Assembly: GCA_015272395.1 (NCBI GenBank)
Contig: JACYLQ010000046.1
Location: 1 to 64,000 of the forward strand
Reading direction: 5' to 3'
DNA from: Calothrix sp. C42_A2020_038
GTDB lineage: Bacteria > Cyanobacteriota > Cyanobacteriia > Cyanobacteriales > Nostocaceae
DNA length: 64,000 bases
The position numbers and the translations under genes are program-made. The notes beneath the pieces were generated by a model. It did no database searches, had not been told where the DNA came from, and was given only the letters and a program-made list of their open reading frames with translations. Shown here one piece after another: positions 37,531 to 47,003 of this stretch. Each line of letters opens with the position of its first letter. The stretch's first letter is position 1.

Positions 37531-38675
37531 CTAGTAGGTATTGTGGTTAATTTTCCATCTTTTGTTAGTTGAAATCTTTGCCCTCGCCATTCGACTGTAT
37601 TTCCTAAGAAGCCGCAGCACCAAATTACAAATCCGCATAAGTCGCATAATGGAATCATCCAGCAGTATTTTTTGGCACTAAGGTCTTGAGTAAACCTGAC
37701 TCCTATTAGCCATCCCATAATTAGCCGTATTGTCCAAGTTGTAAAAAACATAGTCCATGCTATTTTGGCACCACTTGTAATAATAAGTAATAGTAAACTG
37801 AATGCAATACCATGAGTAAAAATTAAGCCCTTATAACCCCACGGTCTAGAAAATCGAATACAGCGTGCCCAACGAATCTTTTGTTCAATTGCATCTTTAA
37901 GACTAGTTTCTTTGAGTTCATGTTCTACAATGTAATTTGAAAGTACTATTTTATAACCAGCTTTAAATGGTAGATTCCCAAGTTGAAAATCATCAGCAAG
38001 ATAATCTGCTAATGCTTCAAATCCTCCTATTGCTGAAAGGACTTGTTTACGAATTACAATTGTGGCGCCGAAAGCATAATTTATACTACCTGCAAGTTGA
38101 TTGCTGACTAATACTTCAGCATTAAATTCGGTAGTTTGGCTGATTGTCTCGATGAGAGTTATCCATCCTTGTGGTAACGAGCGATATAAACAAGTGACAA
38201 CTCCTATTTCTTGATTTTTGAATGGTTGAATAATTCGTTGCAAGTAATCGCTACCAACTCGGATATCACTATCAGCTAGGATGAGAATATCATGTTTTGC
38301 AACAGTAATTGCATTTGCTAAATTACTGATTTTGAGATTGGCGCCAATTACACGGTCGCACTGTATGAAATCAATATCAAGGTTTGGAAAGTCACTAATA
38401 ATTTGTTTGACTATATCTATGACTGCATCCTGAGAATCACGCACACTAAATACGATTTGATAATTTGGGTAATTTTGTCGGCAAAAGGATGCTAAGTTGT
38501 CGTAAGTGTTAGTATCTAAACCGCAAAGTGGTTTGAGAATAGTTACTGAAGGATAATAATCTGTATCAATAGGATGCTGAAGATTAAAAAAACTGAATGC
38601 TGCATAAATTCCATAGCAGTAAAAACAGATTGATGCTGTACATAGTAACAACAGCAGGAAATGTATAGTATTCAA
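37518..38675 (-). CDS. hpnI: HpnI, hopanoid biosynthesis glycosyltransferase
   Basis: A 385-residue membrane glycosyltransferase of the ceramide-glucosyltransferase-like GT21/GT2 type. An N-terminal membrane helix (about 2-30) precedes the GT-A domain: VTILKPLCGLD, the DSDIRVGSDYL acidic motif, DDFQLGN, and QKIRWARCIRFSRP (Q/RxxRW motif). C-terminal membrane helices follow. In Burkholderia, HpnI adds N-acetylglucosamine to bacteriohopanetetrol, the first of three steps to the cyclitol ether. Its ATG overlaps the hpnK stop by 4 bases, so they are translationally coupled. The last residues (SSCH) and stop codon come from a MITE-like element, so the natural C-terminus has probably been altered. 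Confidence 0.88.
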   Translation of the reverse strand: MNTIHFLLLLLCTASICFYCYGIYAAFSFFNLQHPIDTDYYPSVTILKPLCGLDTNTYDNLASFCRQNYPNYQIVFSVRDSQDAVIDIVKQIISDFPNLDIDFIQCDRVIGANLKISNLANAITVAKHDILILADSDIRVGSDYLQRIIQPFKNQEIGVVTCLYRSLPQGWITLIETISQTTEFNAEVLVSNQLAGSINYAFGATIVIRKQVLSAIGGFEALADYLADDFQLGNLPFKAGYKIVLSNYIVEHELKETSLKDAIEQKIRWARCIRFSRPWGYKGLIFTHGIAFSLLLLIITSGAKIAWTMFFTTWTIRLIMGWLIGVRFTQDLSAKKYCWMIPLCDLCGFVIWCCGFLGNTVEWRGQRFQLTKDGKLTTIPTSSCH

Positions 38676-39562
38676 CTTGGAAATTTCTGTAATAATTGGT
38701 AATAATTTGTCAATTCAAAGCCACTCACACGTAAAGCTTCACGAACTTGTTCGCTTAATAATGCTTTCATTTCAACTTCTCCTGCACCCGGTAAACCATT
38801 TAATGTTTCTCCTGCAATTTCAATTGCGGGATGCAAGTATATTTCAACTTGATTTGCTTGAATATGGGGTATTAGACTACATAAATATTCTTCTGAAACA
38901 CTACCCGTTTGAAGCAAACCATAAACACGCTCAGTAAAGTTAATATTTCGAGATTTAAGTATACTGGTACCGTAATTATGCAATCTACCAAAAACTCCTG
39001 ACCAAACAAGCTTGATGAGTAAATTTTGGCGGTTGAATTTTAGATTTAACTTTAATTCTTCTGAGGGTAAGCGAATATATTTTATACCAAACTCCGATGC
39101 CAAATCAGCGAGAATATTAATCACGACTGGATGGACATGAAGGTGTAAATGTCCATCGACATGGGATAGCGGTAAACCTGTTGCCCGGAACTTCTCTAGC
39201 TGCGCGCGGATTTCTTGCTTTAATTCTATCCTAGCTTGTCTACTAAATTGGTAACGCAGTCCAGCTAATGTCGGGTCGTTACTAAAATTACCATTTTCAT
39301 CAACTAAATGAGGAATTTGTTCTTTTGGTAATGTGGAACGACCACATACTAAAACTAAGTGTAAACCAACACCTAGGTTGGGATATTGTTGTGCTAAATC
39401 AACAGCTTCCGAAAAAGCGGCGCCTGTCACCATCAAGCTAGTACTGGTTAGCACTCCATCTTGATGTGCTGTGATAATTGCTTGATTAACTCCATGCGAA
39501 AAACCAAAGTCATCACCATTGATAATTACTACACGGTGATGTTTATTTAGATTTAACATCAT
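38672..39562 (-). CDS. hpnK: HpnK, hopanoid N-acetylglucosamine deacetylase
   Basis: A 296-residue YdjC/ChbG-type carbohydrate deacetylase. The family motif INGDDFGFSHGVNQAI (residues about 14-29) carries the metal-binding Asp pair; the conserved HVDGHLHLHVHPVV (about 135-148) supplies the His ligands. In Burkholderia, HpnK deacetylates the GlcNAc placed by HpnI to give BHT-glucosamine, which HpnJ then rearranges. Its stop overlaps the hpnI start. Upstream, 214 bases separate it from hpnJ; most of that gap is a MITE-like repeat. Confidence 0.88.
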   Translation of the reverse strand: MMLNLNKHHRVVIINGDDFGFSHGVNQAIITAHQDGVLTSTSLMVTGAAFSEAVDLAQQYPNLGVGLHLVLVCGRSTLPKEQIPHLVDENGNFSNDPTLAGLRYQFSRQARIELKQEIRAQLEKFRATGLPLSHVDGHLHLHVHPVVINILADLASEFGIKYIRLPSEELKLNLKFNRQNLLIKLVWSGVFGRLHNYGTSILKSRNINFTERVYGLLQTGSVSEEYLCSLIPHIQANQVEIYLHPAIEIAGETLNGLPGAGEVEMKALLSEQVREALRVSGFELTNYYQLLQKFPS

Positions 39563-39623
39563 AAATTATCTTTCTCTGTCATCTTCGTGTGCCTTGAGGG
39601 AAAATGCAAAGAATAAGAACTGG

Positions 39624-39774
39624 TGGTCTGTGTCATAAGTTTTGGTGGGTATAAAAATTAGCAACGGATAATTGATTTTAAATAACTGAACTTTGTTTGT
39701 AACCAACAATTCATCCGTTACATCCGCTATATCCGTTGCCAATCTTTCCATACCCCAAAACTGATGACATGAAC
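39624..39774. mobile_element. MITE-like element B between hpnJ and hpnK
   Basis: Terminal repeats GGTCTGTGTCATAAGTTTTG and CAAAACTGATGACATGAAC flank a core with AACTTTGTTTGTAACCAACA and CATCCGTTACATCCGC. The core recurs at 42757 and, inverted, at 63777. It abuts the TAG stop codon of hpnJ. The short frame it encodes (61 codons) is a by-product. Confidence 0.7.
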
Positions 39775-39776
39775 TA

Positions 39777-41237
39777 CTAGCTTGCCACTGCTTGATGGGT
39801 TCCTGTGTGTGCTGCTGCTTTTTGGTGTCTTTCTCTCAGGTAAGAGAAAAACTCAACTCCTTCACGCAGGCGCCGCACTAGCATTTGACGGTCGGTAAGC
39901 ATTTCCCGCACAATTGGTATAATCGCCTTGGGACGAAAGTAAAATTGACGATACATTCTTTCGACTGCATCTTCAATTTCTGCACTCGAAAGCGTTGGAT
40001 ATTCTAGAGTCGAAGTTTGAATTCCTGACTCTGATACCAGCGACTGGTTTGTAAACCAACCGTTTGCTTTTGCCTGTTCATATAATTCTGTACCCGGATA
40101 CGGTGCCGCAATGGATACTTGGATGGTGTGAGGACTGAGTTCACAAGCAAAACGAATTGTTTCTTCGACTGTTTGCTTACTTTCAATTGGTAAACCAATA
40201 ATAAAAGTGCCATGAACCGTAATGCCTAATTCATGACAGTTTTTCATAAACTCGCGCGCAACTTCTAATTTCACACCTTTTTTAATGCGGTTGAGAATTT
40301 CTTGATTTCCTGACTCAAAGCCCACAAGCAATAAACGCAAACCATTATTACGCAATGTTTTCAAAGTATCATAATCCAAGTTCGCACGTGCATTACAACT
40401 CCAGATCAGTTTCAGACGCTTCATGTGTTCGCTAATAGCGATTGCTCGGTGCTTGTCGATAGTGAAAGTGTCATCATCAAACATATATTCGCGGACTTTA
40501 TTCCCAAAGATCGCTTTGGCTTCTGCCATATCGCGACCCACTGCTTCGGGACTTTTTGTACGGTATAAATGACCACCTATTGTTTGTGGCCATAGACAAA
40601 AAGTGCATTTTGCAGGACAACCTCGCCCAGTGTAAAAAGAAATATACGGATGTTGTAAATAACCAATAAAATACTTAGTAATATCTAAATCGCGGGCGTA
40701 GACAGGTAATACGCTGGGCATTGCATCCCAATCGTGAATTAAAGGGCGGTCTTCGTTGTGATGAATATTACCAAATTTATCGCGATAACTTAGACCTTTG
40801 ATTGCGTCCCAAGCTTTACCCTCGGCTAATTCTTTGCAGGTGTAATCAAATTCGTTTCGGCAAACAAAGTCAATTATCGGGTGTTCTTCTAATGTTTGCT
40901 GCGATAATACCGCAACATGGGCACCAACAAAGCCTACTTTGGCACCTGGGTTTTTATCTTTGATTGCCCGCGCGCACTTGGCATCATTGATTAGTGAAGG
41001 AGTACTAGTGTGCATAATCACCAGTTCATAATCAGTAGCTATTTTGAGAACATCGTCAACTGTTTGCCCGTGAGGAGGAGCATCAACAAGCTTGCTATCG
41101 GGTATTAAAGCTGCTGGTTGTGCCAACCAAGTCGGATACCAAAACGAAGTAATTTCACGTTTCGCTTGATAACGAGAACCGGCGCCACCATCGAACCCAT
41201 CAAACGAAGGTGGACTAAGCAGTAAAGTTTTCATCAT
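39777..41237 (-). CDS. hpnJ: HpnJ, radical SAM/B12-type hopanoid enzyme
   Basis: A 486-residue B12-binding-fold radical SAM protein. The N-terminal half has a B12-like Rossmann fold (to about 170); the radical SAM cluster motif is Cys207-x3-Cys211-x2-Cys214 in GRGCPAKCTFC, followed by MFDDDTFTIDKHRA and VGFESGNQEILNRIKKG. In Burkholderia, HpnJ performs the ring contraction of BHT-glucosamine that gives the BHT cyclitol ether, the commonest composite hopanoid. It lies first in the leftward hpnJ-hpnK-hpnI order. Squalene-hopene cyclase and hpnH/hpnG are not in the window. The stop codon sits exactly at the edge of a MITE-like element. Confidence 0.92.
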   Translation of the reverse strand: MMKTLLLSPPSFDGFDGGAGSRYQAKREITSFWYPTWLAQPAALIPDSKLVDAPPHGQTVDDVLKIATDYELVIMHTSTPSLINDAKCARAIKDKNPGAKVGFVGAHVAVLSQQTLEEHPIIDFVCRNEFDYTCKELAEGKAWDAIKGLSYRDKFGNIHHNEDRPLIHDWDAMPSVLPVYARDLDITKYFIGYLQHPYISFYTGRGCPAKCTFCLWPQTIGGHLYRTKSPEAVGRDMAEAKAIFGNKVREYMFDDDTFTIDKHRAIAISEHMKRLKLIWSCNARANLDYDTLKTLRNNGLRLLLVGFESGNQEILNRIKKGVKLEVAREFMKNCHELGITVHGTFIIGLPIESKQTVEETIRFACELSPHTIQVSIAAPYPGTELYEQAKANGWFTNQSLVSESGIQTSTLEYPTLSSAEIEDAVERMYRQFYFRPKAIIPIVREMLTDRQMLVRRLREGVEFFSYLRERHQKAAAHTGTHQAVAS

Positions 41238-41469
41238 ATGATTATTTTTACTCCCAGATACCTACCTGATCAAAGGTGGATATCTAAAATCTGAATCTTG
41301 ATCGAATTTTGTAGTTTTTTCAATGCAAAGGCTGTTTTTTTAAGTAAAACTTAGCATTTAAGATACCCGACCTTGTGAAAGTTTGTATTTAGCAACCCTG
41401 TTTTAAAGCTGGTACTGCCATTTTCTAGAAAGTTGAACAATTTCGCGCTTCTGTATCAGGCGTATCTGG

Positions 41470-42093
41470 TCAAAGATTATAGCCGCGTAGAGTTTTGTGG
41501 ACTTTGGATAAGTGCCACATGTAGTCATCAATTTTGTATTTGTCTGCGGCTTCTGATATGTACTTAGAAGCTTGTCGGATTTCATTTTGAGCTTCGTAAT
41601 AAAGTCCTATATATAAGTGACTATAAAATTTACCGTGTTTTCCCTCGGATTCGCCAATCTTAAGAACTTCATCAATTTTGCTTTTATCTGCATATAAATT
41701 AGATATGGCTTGCATAACTCGGCGAGGATCGTTTTGAACTGGAAGCAATGTGTTGCGTGCCTTTTCAACACCTTCTTGTTTAGCAATACAAAGATACCGC
41801 CATATAGTTTCTTCAACATCTTGAGAATTAACTGTCAGGTCGATTTCAAATTGTTCGGCGCCTTCTTGGTAGCGTTCAGCATAGTAGTATGATAAGCCAC
41901 GTTGCCATAAGTATGGTCTGAGTGTAGGGTCTAGTTTTTCGGCTTTGTCAAAGTCTGTTATGGAGTCATCAATTTTTGCTAGCTGGAAATAGACCATTCC
42001 CCTTTGAATATAAGCTTTTGGTTGGTTCGGGTTGGTGCAGATAATATTGTTCCAGTACTGAAGACGGGTTTCTAGCGATTGTTGGAAAAACAA
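41470..42093 (-). CDS. TPR-repeat protein
   Basis: A 207-residue protein with two or three TPR units at the N-terminus (RLQYWNNIICTNPNQPKAYI, MVYFQLAKIDDSITDFDKAE, GLSYYYAERYQEGAEQFE) and one at the C-terminus (SHLYIGLYYEAQNEIRQASK). The segment about 105-150 resembles a non-TPR helical spacer. It has no signal peptide, so it is probably cytoplasmic and mediates protein contacts. It resembles plant/algal tetratricopeptide proteins of chloroplast type, but I would not name it. Divergent from a second TPR gene at 42275. Confidence 0.75.
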   Translation of the reverse strand: MFFQQSLETRLQYWNNIICTNPNQPKAYIQRGMVYFQLAKIDDSITDFDKAEKLDPTLRPYLWQRGLSYYYAERYQEGAEQFEIDLTVNSQDVEETIWRYLCIAKQEGVEKARNTLLPVQNDPRRVMQAISNLYADKSKIDEVLKIGESEGKHGKFYSHLYIGLYYEAQNEIRQASKYISEAADKYKIDDYMWHLSKVHKTLRGYNL

Positions 42094-42274
42094 GATACTT
42101 TGCGACCTTTGCTGGAATGGACTTTATTAGTGTGCCAACTGCGTAAATCAAAAGTCCTGATTGTAACAAGATTTAACTATCGATGTCTCTTAATAATTAC
42201 GTGTGTAACTCTTGTAATGTATTATTGCAAGCTTGCAAATTTATACTGTTTACCTCTAAATACTGAGAAATATA

Positions 42275-42688
42275 ATGTATCAAAATGAAAATTTTCCGAA
42301 GATGAAAAAACTTACAATACTCCTAACAGGGGCTTTATGTGCTACTATTCCGGGAGCGGTTGCTTTTCACTATCGTTCTAACGCACTGAACATTCTTAAC
42401 TATCAAAACCAAGCTGCCCTTCATTCTTCGCAAGGAAACTACGAAGCGGCAGTTATCGATTATACTAAAGCGATAAATATAAATCCCAAAGACGCTAATC
42501 TCTACAGTAATCGTGGTGATGTTTATAAGAGATTAGGTTATTATCAATTGGCTATACATGATTATACGCAAGCCATTAAAATTAGTCCAACTACTAAATA
42601 CTTTGAGCAGAGAGCTAAAATTTGGGATGAACTGAAAGAATTTGATAAGGCAAACGCTGATCGAAAAGGTATTAACATTGACTCTTAA
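42275..42688 (+). CDS. Exported TPR-repeat protein
   Basis: A 137-residue protein; the ATG at 42302 (MKKLTILLTGALCATIPGAV) is an equally good start and would give a canonical signal peptide. Two TPR units follow (QGNYEAAVIDYTKAININPK and LGYYQLAIHDYTQAIKISPT), then a partial third. The hydrophobic N-terminus suggests export or membrane anchoring. Divergent from the other TPR gene at 42093, so the pair may derive from a shared ancestor or form a functional couple; this is speculative. Confidence 0.7.
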   Translation: MYQNENFPKMKKLTILLTGALCATIPGAVAFHYRSNALNILNYQNQAALHSSQGNYEAAVIDYTKAININPKDANLYSNRGDVYKRLGYYQLAIHDYTQAIKISPTTKYFEQRAKIWDELKEFDKANADRKGINIDS

Positions 42689-42756
42689 TAAAGGTTTTCC
42701 AAAAATTTGATTTTGTGAACTACCTACGCTCCTGATCATTTTTCAGTGTAGTGGGC

Positions 42757-42873
42757 TGGTTGGCAACGGATGAGTAGTTTTAAGTAGCTAGACTTTGTTT
42801 ATAACAAATAACTTATCTGTTATATCCGCTACATCCGTTGCTATCCTGACTCCCAAAACTTTTGATACAGACC
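42757..42873. mobile_element. MITE-like element C
   Basis: The core GGCAACGGAT ... ACTTTGTTTATAACAAATAAC ... ATCCGCTACATCCGTTGC matches element B, and its right end (CCCAAAACTTTTGATACAGACC) matches the inverted left terminus of B. The left terminus is degraded. It lies between the TPR gene and the AbrB-type gene. Confidence 0.6.
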
Positions 42874-42918
42874 ATTAGGTTTTTTGCTTGTTGTATCAGT
42901 TCATATTTTTAGCTAGTT

Positions 42919-44106
42919 TCAGACAACTGGTGGTTGTTCTAGGCGCCGGAACAAATATACCCAAAGTGGAAGTGAACTATTGATAGCAACTAACCTGACT
43001 AAATGACCTGCGGTGACGATATCAACGTTATGGTCTAGGGCTAATGCAACTAAAATCATTTCAGCGGCACCACCCGGCGCCGTTACAAGTAAGCAGGTTA
43101 ACCAATCCCAGGATGTTAAATGCATTGCTATTATTGATGCAGTTGCACCAGAGATTAATGTCATAACTGTGGTAATAATTATATATACCAGCGCACGTAA
43201 TCCAAAACTGGGTTTTTCTCCCCAGTATTCTCCGATTGTGATACCAAGTAGGATTTGACCGATTATTCCAAGTGTAGTAGGTGGGGTATAGTTTATATTT
43301 TCTACGAATGGTAGAAGATTAATCATGGAGTTAAAAGTAATACCAACTACTAATGCTGAGAAAAAGTGAGCAGCTGGCAGTTTGACACGAAGGGCTAAGT
43401 TGGCGGCTATTGCAGCTATTAATAAAGTCAAACACAACAATCCTAAGTTTGCAGGTTCAAAGCTAAAAACTTGTTGATGATTAAATAAAACTTGTGGTGT
43501 TGTATATGTGGCGCCAACCGATGCTCTGGCTATTAATGGTATCAGAATAACCACGGAAGTAACGCGAAAGACTTGAGATAGGGCAACAAGTGTTACGTTA
43601 CGATTGTAATCTGCTGCTATTGCTGCCATAACACCGACTCCACCCGGTACTGTGGCTAGCATTGCTGTAAATAAGTTGATTTTACTAAGTCGCGAATATA
43701 TGTAGCCTATACAGGCGCCACTTAAAAGTAAAAACAAAGTGAGAATTATATAAATGGGAATACCTGTTGCGATATGGGCAAAGTTGGCACGGGTGTTAGA
43801 AAAACCTATCGTTATACCAACTAGTATCATCCCTATCTGTCTAACAAGACGGTTTGGTTTCACACTATGTTTACAAAATATTTCACAGCTTCGACATATT
43901 ATGATTCCGGCAGCTACCCCAGCTAGTATCCAGGCAATTCCACCAAAGTTGAGGGATATTCCTGTGTAACCTAGAGGTATAGCTACTAATATTTCTAAAA
44001 ATAATATAATTAATTTTCTAATATTTGATTGTACTTGTGTAACAGAAGTTGGCTTCTGTTCAGGTGTAAAGCGTTTTGGAGTCAGAGAGGATGTTGGAAT
44101 GAACAC
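42919..44106 (-). CDS. AbrB-duplication family membrane protein
   Basis: A 395-residue polytopic membrane protein with about ten helices arranged as two repeats (Gneg_AbrB_dup type, often mislabelled ammonia monooxygenase or AbrB regulator). Typical stretches are GISLNFGGIAWILAGVAAGI, ATVPGGVGVMAAIAADYNRN and its counterpart TAPGGAAEMILVALALDHNVDIV; the paired PGG motifs mark the repeat. It probably transports a small solute, but no substrate is established; it has no relation to the DNA-binding AbrB. Inner membrane, monocistronic. Confidence 0.85.
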   Translation of the reverse strand: MFIPTSSLTPKRFTPEQKPTSVTQVQSNIRKLIILFLEILVAIPLGYTGISLNFGGIAWILAGVAAGIIICRSCEIFCKHSVKPNRLVRQIGMILVGITIGFSNTRANFAHIATGIPIYIILTLFLLLSGACIGYIYSRLSKINLFTAMLATVPGGVGVMAAIAADYNRNVTLVALSQVFRVTSVVILIPLIARASVGATYTTPQVLFNHQQVFSFEPANLGLLCLTLLIAAIAANLALRVKLPAAHFFSALVVGITFNSMINLLPFVENINYTPPTTLGIIGQILLGITIGEYWGEKPSFGLRALVYIIITTVMTLISGATASIIAMHLTSWDWLTCLLVTAPGGAAEMILVALALDHNVDIVTAGHLVRLVAINSSLPLWVYLFRRLEQPPVV

Positions 44107-44332
44107 GAGATTTAAAAAAGATTGTTTAATATTACAAGTTCTAAAACGTGATTAACTAAAGGGGAATGATAGTTAGTGAGGCAACTACTATAGATAATTA
44201 CTAGTAAACCTCCTGTAATCAATTTCGTTATTCAGTTAACCTGGGATTAGTTATTATTTCGTTACATATCTAGATTAACCCGGACAATGGATTAATACAC
44301 CTGCTCATCGTTAGATTTGTTCAAAACTCTAA

Positions 44333-44665
44333 ACCTTTAGTGACAATTTTCGTATTTATAACCCAACCAAGAATATTGAAGAACGTGACCCAGACCTACA
44401 CTTTATTTCGCATTGGGTACCAGAATTGCAAGGATATAGTTTACCCAAAATCATTCAAGGTACATATACTGGACGTAGTTCCTATCCAGAACCAATACTT
44501 GACTGGTCACACCTACGCAAGTGTGTTAAACAAAGAATTATCAATAAGGGTAGACAAAAGCTTGAAGGCGCCTTAGCTACAAAGAAAACAGTAGATAACT
44601 ATTGGAAATCGCAGGGTAAAAAATTTCAAGAGTATAAAAACACCGAATCTGAAGGAAATGCTTAA
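44333..44665 (+). pseudogene. C-terminal fragment of a photolyase/cryptochrome-like protein
   Basis: The plus strand encodes about 110 residues with no start: FSDNFRIYNPTKNIEERDPD, then LHFISHWVPELQGYSLPKII and GRSSYPEPILDWSHLRK. This is the FAD-binding C-terminus of the photolyase/cryptochrome superfamily (the NPxKqxxexDP, WVPEL and YPxPIVD segments). A stop precedes it in frame at 44330, and the N-terminal 400 or so residues are absent. It ends in a Lys-rich tail and TAA. A decayed remnant; it should not be counted as an active enzyme. Confidence 0.75.
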
Positions 44666-45046
44666 AATTCTATTGCCAGTTAAAGAAATGGCTAATTGCT
44701 ATTCACAATTAGCCAGGAGCAACCAGGAACGTTTCAATAAGGTCATTATCAACTAGTATGTACTAGTAATTATCTCAATTTTTTTGTTACAAAATTTACC
44801 ATATTTATCTGTGTTGCATTGATTATTTGGAATTTTTGAATGTTTCAGCTAAATATTCAGCTAAATGATTTATAATGATGCAAGCGCAAAATTAAATACA
44901 ATACAAAATTACTATAAATAAAAAATTAAGTCAAGTCTGTCAAACAAGAAATTTGTGTGATCAAAAATCAAATCAGAGTTCAACTTTCCCCTTCCCGCTT
45001 TCCCTATAGGTTTGGTACAATTCATGCAGCTAAGAAATGGTAGATA
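44666..45046. other. Intergenic region, no gene seen
   Basis: AT-rich spacer upstream of the SprT-like gene, containing several short direct repeats of TTCAGCTAAAT and CAAAATTA. It presumably holds that gene's promoter. No RNA gene or recognisable remnant. Confidence 0.4.
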
Positions 45047-46240
45047 ATGCTGCAAATTCGCGGGTTGGTAAGAGCTGCTCAGAAAGCGCAGGAACAATTA
45101 AAGATAGGTGTAAGGGATGCGGATGTCCTGACGTTCCAAAGTTTTGTCCTTAGTTCAGTAGAGACAGTGGAACGTCTATGTGCTGATGCGAGGGTAACAC
45201 CGCATCAGTTGCCTGCTCGTTCGCGTCAAGCATATTATTTTCTTAAGAACATCGACTTGCAAAATTTGCCGACTGCTGGGAGTCACCAGCGTTCAATGGT
45301 GCAAACGATAGGAATTAAAAATATCAAAACGCAGCAGCGTGCAATTTTGTGGAGAATATCGCAATTAGCTTCAGATTCGCATCTTGACTATGAGCAAATA
45401 CCGACAGTTGCCAAAAGTATAAGTCAAGTTGTAGAAGCAATCGAAAAGATATGCACTCAGCAGCAGATTACACCTGCGAATTTAACGAGTTCATCGCGAC
45501 AAATTTATGCTTGGATGAAATTTTTGGCGCCGGAAGCAAATCTAAAGTTACATGTGCAGGCTACACAACGTATTCATTCGATCGCCAAGGTATTATGTAG
45601 TAGTTATGGGCATGAATCAGTCAATTTTGTAGTGGAGATGACAAACTTGGCTGGATTGTATCGTAGTCGTTGGGTTGGAAATAATATAACTTTAATATTG
45701 AGCGAAGGGTTTATTCATGCTGGGGAAGATGTTTTGACTGCTCTAGTTCAAACTTCGCTGCAAGGAAAAACTCAGCAGGCAACACGAGTTATTCGTGAAT
45801 ATGCGAGTTTGGATGAATTTAGCGATGTTCTGTTAGACCTAGATTTAATTGCTGAAACTATTACCGAAGATGGTAGAGGTTCACATTACAATTTGGAAAC
45901 TTTATTTGACAAAATTAACCGTGAGTACTTTGGTGAGGAGTTAAATAAACCACGTCTAACTTGGAGTCAGATGCAAACATACCGCAAGTTTGGACATTAT
46001 GAGCCTGCGCGCGACAGAATTGTGATTAGTCTAACTTTAGATGCAGCAATGATCCCTGAATATGTAGTTGAGTTCGTTTTGTACCATGAAATGCTACATA
46101 AGTTTCACGGAGAGAGGTGGGTTAATGGTAGACGTATGGTACACACTTCGGAGTTTAGAAAGGACGAGGGTAGGTTTAAGTTTTACGATGAGGCGGAAGC
46201 TTGGTTGAGTAAGTTAGCATCTAGAGAAGCTGGGAAGTAA
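45047..46240 (+). CDS. SprT-like zinc metalloprotein
   Basis: A 397-residue protein. The N-terminal 210 residues contain two related helical repeats (DVLTFQSFVLSSVETVERLC with PHQLPARSRQAYYFLKN, and QVVEAIEKICTQQQITPANL with SSRQIYAWMKFL). The C-terminal 130 residues form a SprT-like domain: LFDKINREYFGEELNKPRLT, then the zinc motif HEMLH in FVLYHEMLHKFHGERW, with a further His at HTSEF. SprT-like proteins include the DNA-protein crosslink protease Spartan, so a DNA-repair role is possible, but the cyanobacterial family is uncharacterised. The start ATG at 45047 has no obvious ribosome site. Confidence 0.85.
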   Translation: MLQIRGLVRAAQKAQEQLKIGVRDADVLTFQSFVLSSVETVERLCADARVTPHQLPARSRQAYYFLKNIDLQNLPTAGSHQRSMVQTIGIKNIKTQQRAILWRISQLASDSHLDYEQIPTVAKSISQVVEAIEKICTQQQITPANLTSSSRQIYAWMKFLAPEANLKLHVQATQRIHSIAKVLCSSYGHESVNFVVEMTNLAGLYRSRWVGNNITLILSEGFIHAGEDVLTALVQTSLQGKTQQATRVIREYASLDEFSDVLLDLDLIAETITEDGRGSHYNLETLFDKINREYFGEELNKPRLTWSQMQTYRKFGHYEPARDRIVISLTLDAAMIPEYVVEFVLYHEMLHKFHGERWVNGRRMVHTSEFRKDEGRFKFYDEAEAWLSKLASREAGK

Positions 46241-46340
46241 GAAAATTCCAAAAAATTAATTCTCTCGGAATGTGAGGTGGGTATAGAAAGTCTGCCCTGA
46301 AATTCGGACGGGTGAGGGCACCCATCCCGCAAGAAATTTT

Positions 46341-46549
46341 AGGTATTTATTTAATTGGAAGTCCCTAATTGAACAGTGTGATATCCAGATTGAACAATAT
46401 TTAACTTCTTTTTCTGATCAAAATGAAGATATAAAACCTTTTATTACGAGCAGAAATACAAAGAACGGGCTGTTCAAAATCTCAAGAAAAAAGCAAAACA
46501 ACTAGGTTTTGAATTGCTTGAACAGCCCGCTATGGTGGAAGTTTCTTAG
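46341..46549 (+). pseudogene. Transposase debris
   Basis: One frame reads WKSLIEQCDIQIEQYLTSFS, resembling the middle of IS110-type transposases. About 100 bases on, in another frame, YYEQKYKERAVQNLKKKAKQ and LGFELLEQPAMVEVS to a TAG resembles the C-terminus of another cyanobacterial transposase. Neither has a start. Assignment to IS family is tentative. Confidence 0.5.
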
Positions 46550-46625
46550 AAGACTAAACATGTAACGTATTTACGGCAGAATGTGGGAACATAATTTTTG
46601 TGCAATTAGCGTTCTGTAGTGGGTA

Positions 46626-47003
46626 ATGCCAACGAATGATTCTGAATTACAAGACCAGGCAAGGCTTATTCTGGATAAAATCGCTTTCACTCCCTTTGAG
46701 CAATGCTTATCTTTGAGCCGAGAGTTTGGCAACCTTCCTGCTCGACCTGGTATTTATGCAATTAGGCACAAAACCGATGGGCTGCTTTATATTGGTAAAA
46801 CCAAGAGTCTGCGGGGTCGTTTTACTGGTGGACATAAAGCTTTTTTGTGGGCATGGCTTGACAAGTATAGCGACGAAGATGTTCGTATTGCTGTGGAGAC
46901 TATTTCTTACTGGGGAAACCCTGCGCTACTATTAGAGCTAGAAGCCATTATTTTGAGAACAACAGAACCTCCTTATAATGTCCAAATCCCAAGCGAACAG
47001 TAA
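46626..47003 (+). CDS. GIY-YIG nuclease-domain protein
   Basis: A 125-residue protein with a GIY-YIG domain: GIYAIRHKTDGLLYIGKTKS (residues about 39-58), the Arg in RGRF and the catalytic Glu in LLELEAIIL (about residue 106). The N-terminal 35 residues are a helical extension. GIY-YIG folds occur in repair nucleases, homing endonucleases and restriction enzymes; this stand-alone version has no recognisable specificity domain. The next small gene starts inside its end, so the two may be co-translated. Divergent or parallel partners outside this pair are not evident. Confidence 0.85.
   Translation: MPTNDSELQDQARLILDKIAFTPFEQCLSLSREFGNLPARPGIYAIRHKTDGLLYIGKTKSLRGRFTGGHKAFLWAWLDKYSDEDVRIAVETISYWGNPALLLELEAIILRTTEPPYNVQIPSEQ

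Noticed and set aside
39566-39751. 61-codon frame in the hpnJ-hpnK gap, similar to one at 63801
   Set aside because: Both are translations of the MITE-like core repeat; similarity reflects the repeat, not a protein.
42919-44106. Reading the AbrB-type protein as a transcription regulator or ammonia monooxygenase
   Set aside because: It is a polytopic membrane protein with paired PGG motifs and no DNA-binding domain; those names are legacy labels.
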